16,733 bases of DNA from Planctomycetota bacterium (lineage in GTDB: Bacteria > Planctomycetota > UBA8108), in the NCBI GenBank assembly GCA_022451445.1, contig JAKUSY010000015.1, forward strand, positions 1-16,733. The letters run 5' to 3'. The position numbers and the translations under genes are program-made. Below the pieces are notes generated by a model that did not search any database, had not been told where the DNA came from, and saw only the letters and a program-made list of their open reading frames with translations. This document shows, piece by piece, positions 7,060-14,239 of the stretch (position 1 is its first letter; every line of letters starts with the position of its first letter).

Positions 7060-8757
7060 TCAATACCCGGCGGCGGCGGAGTCCGGGCGCCTGCGGTCGC
7101 AGCCCGCCTCCAGTGTTCCATCGCGGCGTACCGTGATCGCCATGGCTGAGCCCTGCTTGCCGCTGCGCTGCTCCACGAGATGTCCCATCTTTTCGAGCGC
7201 GGCGCGGGTAGAGGCCGAGAGGGCGCCCGCTTCCACCAGGAGCTTGTCGGGGAGCCACTGGTGATGCAGGCGCGGGGCATCCACCGCGTCCTGGATGGGC
7301 AGTCCGTGGACCAGGTGGTTGATGATGATTCCCAGCACGGTATTGATGATCGTGCGGCCGCCGGGTGAGCCCAGCACCAGGACGGGCCGGCCCGCCTTCG
7401 CGACGATGGTGGGCGACATGCTCGAGAGCATCCTCTTTCCCGGCGCCACCAGGTTCGGTTTCGTTCCGATGAGACCCTTCTCGGTGGTGAGGCCGGCCCG
7501 CGGGTTGAAATCTCCCATCTCGTTGTTGAGCAGGAAGCCCGCGCCGGGGACGACGATGCGCGAGCCGTAGCTGTATTCGAGGGTCGTGGTGAGGGCGACG
7601 GACATCTTCCGCGAGTCGACAACGCTCAGGTGGGTGGTCTCCGAGCCCTGCGCCGGCCAGGTGAAGGTGGTGGGGGATGAACTGGATGCCTTTCGGGGGT
7701 CGATCGTCGCCGCCAGGGTTCGGGCGTAGCTTTTCGAGGTGAGCCTCTCAACGGGCACCTCGACAAAATCCGCATCGGCCAGGTGCCGGGCGCGGTCTGC
7801 GTAGGCTCTCCTCATGGCCTCCGCCAGCAGGTGCACCTCCCCGGGGGAGCGGAAAGCGGCGGTTTGGATGCCTGTCTCCTCGAGCAGGTTGAGCATCTCG
7901 ACCAGCGCCACGCCGCCTGAGCTTGGCGGCGGCATGGAGATGAGGTCGAAGCCCCGGAAGGTGCCGCGCACGGGCTCGCGCTCTACGGGCTTGTAGTCGC
8001 GCAGGTCCGCCATATTGATGAGTCCCCCTCCGCGCCTCATCTCGGCAGCCAGCAGCTCGGCGGTTTTTCCACTGTAGAAGCCGGCGGCGCCCCGGTCCCG
8101 GATGCGTCCGAGGGTCTCGGCCAGCTCGCCCTGTACCAGGAGGTCGCCGGCCCGGTAGGGATCTCCCTCCTTCGAGAACTGCGCGAGGGTGGCGGGGTAT
8201 TTTCTGAATTGCTTGAGGCGGCCCGCGAGCTCCGCGGCCAGTCCGGGGCTGAGCCTGAAGCCCTTCGCCGCGAGGCGGACCGCGGGCTCGACGAGGTCCT
8301 TCCACGGCAGCTTGCCGAGCCGCTGGTGCGCGAGGTAGAGACCGGCCACCGAGCCGGGGACTCCAACCGCCAGGTGGCTGAAGTGATGGCGCGCGGAGTC
8401 GTATTCTCCCTTTTCGTCGAGGCACATGTCCGGGCGGGATGCCGCCGGGGCGCGCTCTCGAAAATCGAAGGTCGTCGCTGTTCCGTCCTCGAGCATCACG
8501 ACCATGAAGCCTCCTCCGCCGATATTCCCGGCGGCGGGATGGGTAACGGCGAGGGCGAAGGCGGTCGCGACAGCCGCATCGACGGCATTTCCGCCGCCCT
8601 GCAGGACAGCGCGGCCCACCTCGGAGGCGTGGAGGTCCTGGCTGACGACCATGCCGTTTTTCGCCCGGTAGGGCGCGGCGTCCGGGCGGTTCTGCTGCGC
8701 GCAGGCGGTACCGCAGAGGAGGAAGAAGAGAACCGGTATGCTGCGAGTCGCTTTCAT
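7060..8757 (-). CDS. ggt: Gamma-glutamyltransferase (secreted Ntn hydrolase)
   Basis: GGT cleaves the gamma-glutamyl bond of glutathione and related compounds, transferring the group to water or an acceptor. The 565-residue precursor begins with a signal peptide (MKATRSIPVLFFLLCGTACA, likely cut at ACA|QQ), so it acts outside the cytoplasm; GTAC is a poor lipobox. Family landmarks are present: ASEVGRAVLQGGGNAVDAAV, DFRERAP (substrate-binding Arg), GVPGSVAGL, PPPSSGGVAL, and TTHLSVVD, in which Thr374 is the predicted autocleavage residue and nucleophile. MLSSMSPTIV and GSPGGRTIIN are also present. Length is normal and no key residue is missing. It lies 54 nt downstream of an ECF sigma factor gene on the same strand, so co-transcription is likely. 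The start has only weak ribosome-binding sequence. Confidence 0.95.
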   Translation of the reverse strand: MKATRSIPVLFFLLCGTACAQQNRPDAAPYRAKNGMVVSQDLHASEVGRAVLQGGGNAVDAAVATAFALAVTHPAAGNIGGGGFMVVMLEDGTATTFDFRERAPAASRPDMCLDEKGEYDSARHHFSHLAVGVPGSVAGLYLAHQRLGKLPWKDLVEPAVRLAAKGFRLSPGLAAELAGRLKQFRKYPATLAQFSKEGDPYRAGDLLVQGELAETLGRIRDRGAAGFYSGKTAELLAAEMRRGGGLINMADLRDYKPVEREPVRGTFRGFDLISMPPPSSGGVALVEMLNLLEETGIQTAAFRSPGEVHLLAEAMRRAYADRARHLADADFVEVPVERLTSKSYARTLAATIDPRKASSSSPTTFTWPAQGSETTHLSVVDSRKMSVALTTTLEYSYGSRIVVPGAGFLLNNEMGDFNPRAGLTTEKGLIGTKPNLVAPGKRMLSSMSPTIVAKAGRPVLVLGSPGGRTIINTVLGIIINHLVHGLPIQDAVDAPRLHHQWLPDKLLVEAGALSASTRAALEKMGHLVEQRSGKQGSAMAITVRRDGTLEAGCDRRRPDSAAAGY

Positions 8758-8811
8758 AAGCTCGTTCTCGAACTGCGGAGGCGGGGCTGGACCCTCTGTC
8801 TCCGGCTCAGG

Positions 8812-9441
8812 TTACAGGAAATCCCGCAGGATTTCTCTTAATTCAAGCCGTGCGCGATGTACGCGGGTCTTGACCGTGCCGAGCGTCAGCCCCTCTTCGT
8901 TCGCTATCGCCTGGTAGGATTCTCCAAGTATGTCGCGCAGGATGATGATCCTGCGGGCCTGTTCCTCCAGGGCCCCGATGGCGTCCTCGATGACCTGCCC
9001 CAGCTCTTTTTTTTCCAGCAGCCGGTGCGGCTCACCGCTGGTGTCGGCGAGCTGACGGTCGCCATCGTCCTCGTTTTCGGTGGCGGCGCTCATCGAGAGG
9101 GTGGCCGTGGTGCCGGAGCGCTTGATGGCCTGCCTGTGGGCGTGGAAGGAGCGCGCGGTGTTGAGGGTGATGCGAAGGATCCAGGTGCGGAAAGAGGCCT
9201 TGCCTTTGAAACCATCCAGGGCCTTCCACGCCTTCAGGAACGATTCCTGCGCCACCTCCAGGGCATCTTCGTGATGCCCGAGGTAGTAGAATGCCGCGTT
9301 GATGACGCTCTGCTGGTGCTTCTCGACAAGCTGGTCGAAGCTCTCACGGTCTCCCCTCGAGGCAGCCGCAACGAAGCTCTCGTCGGGACTCTCGGTATCC
9401 TCGTTCTTGTTTTCGACGACAGTTTTTTCTTCTGCTGTCAT
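8812..9441 (-). CDS. ECF-type RNA polymerase sigma-70 family factor
   Basis: The 209-residue protein has region sigma-2 at about 33-99 (DQLVEKHQQSVINAAFYYLG, EDALEVAQESFLKAWKAL, FRTWILRITLN) and region sigma-4 at about 147-204 (IGALEEQARRIIILRDI, SYQAIANEEGLTLGTVKTR, VHRARLELREIL) with the helix-turn-helix. There is no sigma-1 or sigma-3, which defines the extracytoplasmic-function group; it resembles the RpoE/SigW-like branch. The linker at 105-140 is long, acidic and Ser/Thr-rich. The start ATG has GGAG 9 nt upstream. No anti-sigma factor gene is adjacent: downstream is ggt, and upstream a divergent dipeptidase gene. Its regulator and regulon are therefore not evident from this window. Confidence 0.92.
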   Translation of the reverse strand: MTAEEKTVVENKNEDTESPDESFVAAASRGDRESFDQLVEKHQQSVINAAFYYLGHHEDALEVAQESFLKAWKALDGFKGKASFRTWILRITLNTARSFHAHRQAIKRSGTTATLSMSAATENEDDGDRQLADTSGEPHRLLEKKELGQVIEDAIGALEEQARRIIILRDILGESYQAIANEEGLTLGTVKTRVHRARLELREILRDFL

Positions 9442-9492
9442 TGCCCGGTTCTCCAGCGCAGCTGAGCGTTCGCAGCCGCAGGCATTCTATTC

Positions 9493-9510
9493 TTCCTGCC
9501 TTGACAGGAA
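9493..9510. repeat. 18-bp dyad in the sigma/dipeptidase intergenic region (candidate operator)
   Basis: TTCCTG (9493-9498) and CAGGAA (9505-9510) are exact reverse complements with a 6-nt centre. The dyad overlaps a TTGACA (9501-9506) pointing toward the dipeptidase gene and lies close to a TAGAAT (-10-like) on the minus strand toward the sigma gene. No good -10 follows the TTGACA. An operator role is inference. Confidence 0.3.
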
Positions 9511-9573
9511 AACCTCCATTAACGGGGTCTTCCATCAAGAAGACGCTCGACTCCGGGGCGACATAGGGAAAAA

Positions 9574-10854
9574 ATGTGTATCGATCTCGTAATGGAGGAG
9601 TTTTTCGTTCAGCCACAGCATTTTGATGGAGCCGAGAATTTGCATTTCCGCCACCTGATGATCATCCTGGCCGCCTCGCTGCCCGCCTGCTCTGCCGTTT
9701 TATTGCGCGAAGATGACGGCCTCACCCGGGCCCGGGAGCTCAACCGGAAGCTCCTGGTTCTCGACACCCATCTCGATACGCCCTCACGGGCGCTCAAGCT
9801 TCCCGATTGGTCGATTGATGAGAAAAGCGAAGAGACCCTCGTCGATCTGCCGAGGATGCGCGCGGCGGGGATGAACGCGCCCTTCATGGTGGTCTACACC
9901 TCGCCCTCCCTGAAGGGACACGACGCACTCACCCACGCGCTCGCGCTCAGCGATGTGATCAGCGGCTGGGTCGAGGATCATCCCCGCGACCTCTCGCTTG
10001 CGCGCAGCGTGGCGGATGTCCTGGACGCGAAGCGGGCCGGCAGGATCTCGGTGGTGATGTGCATGGAGAACAGCTCGCCGGTGCTCGAGGGACGCCTGGA
10101 CCTGGTGCGTACCTTTTATCGCCTCGGCGTGCGCTACATGAGCCTCTGCCACTTCCAGAACAACCATCTCGCTGACTCTTCCACCGACGAGCCCCTGCAT
10201 GGCGGGGTCAGCAAGTTCGGGGAACAGGTCATCGCGGAGGCCAACAGCCTGGGGATCATGCTCGACGTTTCGCATATCTCAGATGACGCGGTGCGGGATC
10301 ACCTGCGTCTCAGCAAGGCTCCCATCATTGCCAGCCACTCAAACGTCCGCAAGCTCTGCGACCATCCCCGCAACCTGAGCGATGAGCTCATCCTCGGGAT
10401 CGCGAAGGGGGGCGGCGTGATCCAGCTCAATTTCGCTGCCCAATACGTTTCGGCGGACTACCTGGTGAAATACAACGAACGCAAGGCGCTCATCGCGCTC
10501 AAGGAGAAGGAGATCGACGAGCGTCTCGCGGGCCAGGAGGAGAAGGCCGCGGCCGAAAAGGAGAAGCTGTCCGAGAGCGTTCCCAGGCCGCCGCCGCCGC
10601 CGCTGGAGGACTGGTTCGAGCATGTCGATTATATAGCCAGGCTCGTCGGCAAGGAGTACGTCGGCCTCGGCAGCGACTTCGACGGCATCGGCGCCTGGCC
10701 GGGCGAGCTGAAGGACATTACCTCGATCGACATCGTGACCGCGGGGTTGCTCAAGAGGGGCTGGAGCGAGAAGGAGCTCGCGGGCTTCTATAGCGGCAAC
10801 CTGCTGCGGGTCTGGAAGAAGGTCGAGGAGGTCTCAGGGCGCCTGGAGCGCTGA
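9574..10854 (+). CDS. Membrane dipeptidase (peptidase family M19, renal-dipeptidase-like)
   Basis: M19 enzymes are binuclear zinc dipeptidases; the mammalian member hydrolyses Cys-Gly and other dipeptides. In this 426-residue protein the metal ligands appear in order: DTHLD (His66, Asp68), CMEN (Glu165), LCHFQNN (His193), LDVSHISD (His234) and GSDFDG (Asp368). SHSNVRKLCDHPRNLSD carries the conserved His/Arg region. A charged helical stretch at about 300-335 followed by five prolines is an insertion seen in many bacterial M19 proteins. A short hydrophobic segment (MIILAASLPAC, residues 29-39) suggests a signal peptide or lipoprotein anchor, which argues for a later start: TTG 9640 with GGAG 8 nt upstream, or ATG 9658. 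ATG 9574 is listed because AGGGA (9566-9570) precedes it. It is divergent from the sigma factor gene. Confidence 0.92.
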   Translation: MCIDLVMEEFFVQPQHFDGAENLHFRHLMIILAASLPACSAVLLREDDGLTRARELNRKLLVLDTHLDTPSRALKLPDWSIDEKSEETLVDLPRMRAAGMNAPFMVVYTSPSLKGHDALTHALALSDVISGWVEDHPRDLSLARSVADVLDAKRAGRISVVMCMENSSPVLEGRLDLVRTFYRLGVRYMSLCHFQNNHLADSSTDEPLHGGVSKFGEQVIAEANSLGIMLDVSHISDDAVRDHLRLSKAPIIASHSNVRKLCDHPRNLSDELILGIAKGGGVIQLNFAAQYVSADYLVKYNERKALIALKEKEIDERLAGQEEKAAAEKEKLSESVPRPPPPPLEDWFEHVDYIARLVGKEYVGLGSDFDGIGAWPGELKDITSIDIVTAGLLKRGWSEKELAGFYSGNLLRVWKKVEEVSGRLER

Positions 10855-10855
10855 G
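10833..10855 (+). other. Stem-loop spanning the stop codon of the M19 gene
   Basis: CTCAG (10833-10837) and CGC (10840-10842) can pair with GCG (10848-10850) and CTGAG (10851-10855), giving eight pairs with a 2-nt bulge and a 5-nt loop. It spans the TGA at 10852-10854, just before the convergent trxB end. There is no T-run, so termination is only a possibility. Confidence 0.2.
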
Positions 10856-10869
10856 GCCGCCTCCGCCTT

Positions 10870-11814
10870 CTACTCGATGCCCCGCCCGGCAAGCCAGCGC
10901 TCGGCATCGAGCGCCGCGGCGCAGCCCGTGCCCGCCGCCGTGACCGCCTGGCGGTAGATCTTGTCGACCACGTCGCCGCAGGCGAAAACTCCCTCCACCG
11001 AGGTGTCCGTGCGGCCTGGTGTGACGACGACGTAGTCCTGCTCGGCGGTTGCTACCTGCCCCGCGAGAAAGGCCGTGTTCGGATCGTGTCCGATGGCGTA
11101 GAAGATACCTCCGCAGGGGATGGTGCTTTCTTCGCCGGTCTTCACGTTGCTGATCCTCGCGCCGGTCACGAGATCTTCGCCTTCGGCATCGACAAGGATG
11201 CTGTCCCAGACGACCTCGATCTTCGAGCTCGACAGCGCGCGCTCCTGCATGATCTTGCTGGCGCGGAGCTCGTCGCGGCGGTGAATCATGTAGACCTTGC
11301 TGGCGAACTTGGTGAGGAAGGTGGCCTCCTCGACAGCCGAGTCGCCTCCGCCTATGACGACGAGGTCCTTGTCCCTGAAGATGGGGAGCGCACCATCGCA
11401 TACCGCGCAGGCGCTCATGCCCCTGTTCCAGAGAGTGTCCTCTCCGGGAACGTGCAGCCGGCGGGCCGTGGCGCCGGTGGAGATGATCACGCTATGGGTT
11501 TCGACCTCGCGCTCGGTGGTCCTGACCTTGAAAGGACTGCTCGCGAGGTCGACCTCGGTGACATCCTCCTGGAAGCTGCGGGTACCGAACTCGAGCGCCT
11601 GGGTGCGGAATTTCTGCATCAGGTCCGGGCCGCTGATTCCCCCCTCGGGGAACCCGGGGTAGTTTTCCACCTCCGTCGTGGTCATCAGCTGTCCGCCGGG
11701 GATTCCACCGGACTGGAAGCCCTCGAGTATGAGGGGTTCGAGGTTGGCCCTGGCGGCGTAGAGCGCCGCGGTGAACCCGGCGGGACCGGATCCGATTATG
11801 GTTACTTTTTCCAT
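10870..11814 (-). CDS. trxB: Thioredoxin-disulfide reductase
   Basis: TrxB passes electrons from NADPH through FAD to thioredoxin in the cytoplasm. The 314-residue protein has the FAD-binding GSGPAG (residues 8-13), the redox-active pair CAVC (Cys136 and Cys139), the NADPH-site GGGDSAVEEA, and the C-terminal FAD motif GVFACGDV. Length is normal. The start is the ATG at 11814 (MEKVTIIGSG): AAGGAAA lies about 8 nt upstream and this places the FAD loop where the family has it. A longer in-frame start at 11874 would add 20 residues with no family counterpart. It is convergent with the M19 gene (15-bp gap) and divergent from the dnaJ-like gene. Confidence 0.96.
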   Translation of the reverse strand: MEKVTIIGSGPAGFTAALYAARANLEPLILEGFQSGGIPGGQLMTTTEVENYPGFPEGGISGPDLMQKFRTQALEFGTRSFQEDVTEVDLASSPFKVRTTEREVETHSVIISTGATARRLHVPGEDTLWNRGMSACAVCDGALPIFRDKDLVVIGGGDSAVEEATFLTKFASKVYMIHRRDELRASKIMQERALSSSKIEVVWDSILVDAEGEDLVTGARISNVKTGEESTIPCGGIFYAIGHDPNTAFLAGQVATAEQDYVVVTPGRTDTSVEGVFACGDVVDKIYRQAVTAAGTGCAAALDAERWLAGRGIE

Positions 11815-11872
11815 CTGGAGTTTCCTTGGGGTCGGGTTTTCTAATTCGGGGAGGCCTTCTCCGCGAATGCAC

Positions 11873-11900
11873 AAGATACAGCGGATTCGTCCGACATCAA
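11873..11900 (-). promoter_or_regulatory. Candidate promoter for trxB
   Basis: On the minus strand TTGATG (11895-11900) and TATCTT (11873-11878) are spaced 16 nt, each with four of six consensus matches. Transcription would start near 11866, about 50 nt before the ATG at 11814. Toward the dnaJ-like gene only a weaker pair, TTGAGC then TAAGCT, is visible. No CIRCE-type heat-shock repeat is seen. Confidence 0.3.
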
Positions 11901-11994
11901 ACCTGAAGGCACGCGACCGGGCATCTCTTGAGCCTCAGAGGAGCCGCAGTTAAGCTATTGCGGTCGCAGAATCATCTTCGGAGAGCGGGAGCTC

Positions 11995-12870
11995 ATGAGC
12001 GAGAACCAGGACTATTACGAGGTGCTCGGCCTAGGTCGTGAAGCCTCCGGAGAGGAGATCAAGACGGCCTACCGGGCCCTGGCCCTGAAATATCATCCGG
12101 ACAAGAACAAGGGGGATGAGCGGGCCGAGGCTCGTTTCAAGGAGGCGGCTGAAGCCTTCGAGGTGCTCTCGGATCCCGAGAAGAGAGCGACCTATGACCG
12201 CCACGGTTCCGATGGCCTTCGCAATATGGGCTTTGAGGGTTTCGGGAACTTGAGGACCGAGGATATTTCCGTCCGCTTCTCGAGCATCCTGGAAGATCTC
12301 TTCGGGGGTGGAGGCGGAGCGGGAGGCTTCTCTACGGGCAGGTTCGGCTCAGGAGAGGCCCCGGCCATGCCCGGGGCTGACCTGCGGCATTCTTTGCGGG
12401 TGACGTTTCGCGAGGCCGCCCTCGGCGGAAGCCGCGAGCTGGTTCTTCCCGGGCTCGGGAGTGAGAGCCGCATCGAGGTTCGAATTCCAGCGAATGTCGC
12501 AGAAGGCCAGGTCCTGCGGATCGCCGGCAAGGGACAGGCGGGAGCGAATGGTGGGCCGCCGGGAGACCTCCTCCTGGAGATATCCGTAGACAGGCATCAC
12601 GAGTTCAGCCGGGAAGGAAAAAACATCCGCTCATCGCTCAAGGTGCCTCTGAAAACCGCTGTACTCGGAGGCCAGGTTACGGTCAATACCCTGCGCGAAG
12701 AGGTCCAGCTGACGGTGCCGCCGGGCACCTCCTCCGATTCGGTATTGAGGCTCAAGGGACAGGGAGCCGGCGGGGATGCTCCCGGCGATCACCTCGTGCG
12801 GATTGTCGTGACCGTTCCGGGGGAGGCCTCCGAGGAGCTGAAGGCGGCTCTCGGGGACTCCGACGAGTAG
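11995..12870 (+). CDS. DnaJ-class molecular chaperone without zinc finger (CbpA-like)
   Basis: The 291-residue protein starts with a J domain (about 6-70) containing HPD at 34-36, the motif that stimulates Hsp70 ATPase. A Gly/Phe-rich linker (about 78-125, including GGGGGAGGF) follows, then the DnaJ C-terminal substrate-binding domains (about 127-280; LPGLGSESRIEVRIPANVAEG, GQVLRIAGKGQ, GDLLLEISVDRHHEFSREG). No CxxCxGxG repeats are present, so this is a type II J protein like CbpA rather than canonical DnaJ. GGGAG (11987-11991) sits only 3 nt from the ATG, with GAGAG (11981-11985) as an alternative ribosome-binding site. No dnaK or grpE is nearby, so it is probably a secondary co-chaperone. 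It ends 19 bp from the convergent hflX. Confidence 0.92.
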   Translation: MSENQDYYEVLGLGREASGEEIKTAYRALALKYHPDKNKGDERAEARFKEAAEAFEVLSDPEKRATYDRHGSDGLRNMGFEGFGNLRTEDISVRFSSILEDLFGGGGGAGGFSTGRFGSGEAPAMPGADLRHSLRVTFREAALGGSRELVLPGLGSESRIEVRIPANVAEGQVLRIAGKGQAGANGGPPGDLLLEISVDRHHEFSREGKNIRSSLKVPLKTAVLGGQVTVNTLREEVQLTVPPGTSSDSVLRLKGQGAGGDAPGDHLVRIVVTVPGEASEELKAALGDSDE

Positions 12871-12889
12871 CCCGGGTGCGTCGGCGAGC

Positions 12890-14236
12890 TCAGCTCTCTT
12901 CGCCCGCGAAACCCTCGGGGAAAATACGCTTCAGGCGCGCGCCGCGGGCCGGCGAGATGGAGCAGCTCACGTGGACTCCATCCTCCCGGTAGTCGAGCTC
13001 TTCGAGATGGGCGTTTTCCCGCAGGTAGGCGACGACGTCTCCCCTGGCATGGGGAACGATGAAGCTGAACTCTTCGTCGCTCTCCTGGAGGTGGTCGAGG
13101 ACCGCCCGGGCGAGGGTGTCGAGTCCGTTACCCGTGGCGGCGGATATCTGGAACGTCAGCGAGGGCTCGATCACCTTCAGGCGCGAGGGGGTCGCCCCCC
13201 TCGGATCGACATCCGGGGCGATGTTGCCGAGGTTGTTGGCCTCCGGGATCCTGTCCGGGGTCAGTGCGTCCCATTTATTGAGAACCATCCAGGTCGTTTT
13301 GTCACCGCATTCGAGATCGTGAAGAACCCGGTTGACCGTACGGATGTGTGCTTCAGCCTGCGGGGAGCTGGCGTCGACGACATGAAGAATGATGTCGGCA
13401 TGGCGCGTCTCGGTGAGGGTGGCCTCGAAGCTCGCGACGAGATGGTGGGGCAGGTCCTTGATGAAGCCGACCGTGTCGGTGAGCAGAACGTGGCGGTTGG
13501 CGCTCAGGGGCCAGCGCCGGACCCTCGTGTCCAGTGTCGCGAAGAGCTTGTCCTCCACCAGCTCGCTGGATTTCGTCAGCGCGTTCAGAAGGGTCGATTT
13601 TCCCGCGTTGGTGTACCCGGCGAGAGCGACCACGAACTCTCCCGAGCGATTGTCGATCGCCACCTGGTTGCGGCGCTCGATGTGCTTGAGGTCCCGGACC
13701 ATCTTCTGAATCCTGCGCCGGATCAACCGTTTGTCGGTCTCAAGCTGTTTTTCACCCGGACCGCGCATGCCGATTCCGCCTTCGTAGCGTGAGAGATGAG
13801 TCCACAGCCGCTTGAGCCGGGGCAGGCTGTAGCGCAGCTGCGCCAGCTCGACCTGCAGCCTGGCCTGGTGGGTCTGGGCACGCTGGGAAAAAATGTCCAT
13901 GATCAGCTGGCTGCGGTCGATCACCGTTTTTTCCGTGATCTTCTCGATGTTGTGCTCCTGGGCGGGGCTCAGGTCGTTGTCGGCGATGATGAAGACGACA
14001 ACGAGTTCATTTGCCAGCTCACCGGCCTCCGCGACCTTTCCTTCTCCGATCCAGGTTGCCGGGTTGGGGCGGCGGAGCTTCTGTACCAGGCTGTCGAGCA
14101 CCTCGACTCCAGCGGTGTCCGCAAGTGCTATGACCTCCGCCAGGGGGTCGGCGGAGCGCTGGTCTTGGCTGAGCAGAGCCTTGATGACTAAGGCCGTCTT
14201 GCTCTCAGGGGTGCAGGAGTCGCTGATGTGCTGCAT
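12890..14236 (-). CDS. hflX: Ribosome-associated GTPase HflX
   Basis: HflX binds the 50S subunit and can split stalled or hibernating ribosomes under stress. The 448-residue protein has the N-terminal HflX domain (about 15-125, with WIGEGKVAE at 62-70), a helical linker with GMRGPGE (156-162), and the G domain: P-loop GYTNAGKST (207-215), TLDTRVR switch I, DTVGF (254-258) and NKWD (320-323). The C-terminal ~60 residues form the extra domain found in many HflX proteins. The ATG at 14236 lies 3 nt after the nadB stop on the same strand and has no visible Shine-Dalgarno sequence, so translation may rely on ribosomes finishing nadB. It is convergent with the dnaJ-like gene. Confidence 0.95.
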   Translation of the reverse strand: MQHISDSCTPESKTALVIKALLSQDQRSADPLAEVIALADTAGVEVLDSLVQKLRRPNPATWIGEGKVAEAGELANELVVVFIIADNDLSPAQEHNIEKITEKTVIDRSQLIMDIFSQRAQTHQARLQVELAQLRYSLPRLKRLWTHLSRYEGGIGMRGPGEKQLETDKRLIRRRIQKMVRDLKHIERRNQVAIDNRSGEFVVALAGYTNAGKSTLLNALTKSSELVEDKLFATLDTRVRRWPLSANRHVLLTDTVGFIKDLPHHLVASFEATLTETRHADIILHVVDASSPQAEAHIRTVNRVLHDLECGDKTTWMVLNKWDALTPDRIPEANNLGNIAPDVDPRGATPSRLKVIEPSLTFQISAATGNGLDTLARAVLDHLQESDEEFSFIVPHARGDVVAYLRENAHLEELDYREDGVHVSCSISPARGARLKRIFPEGFAGEES

Positions 14237-14239
14237 TAT

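Noticed and set aside
6198..7622. 474-codon minus-strand frame spanning the hypothetical gene and the end of ggt
   Set aside because: Low-complexity Arg/Ser/Pro sequence in the wrong frame of ggt and opposite the 6237-7040 gene; typical GC-rich spurious frame.
11815..11994. Possible heat-shock (CIRCE) operator upstream of the dnaJ-like gene
   Set aside because: No TTAGCACTC-N9-GAGTGCTAA-type repeat is present; only a short CCGCA/TGCGG pair is seen.
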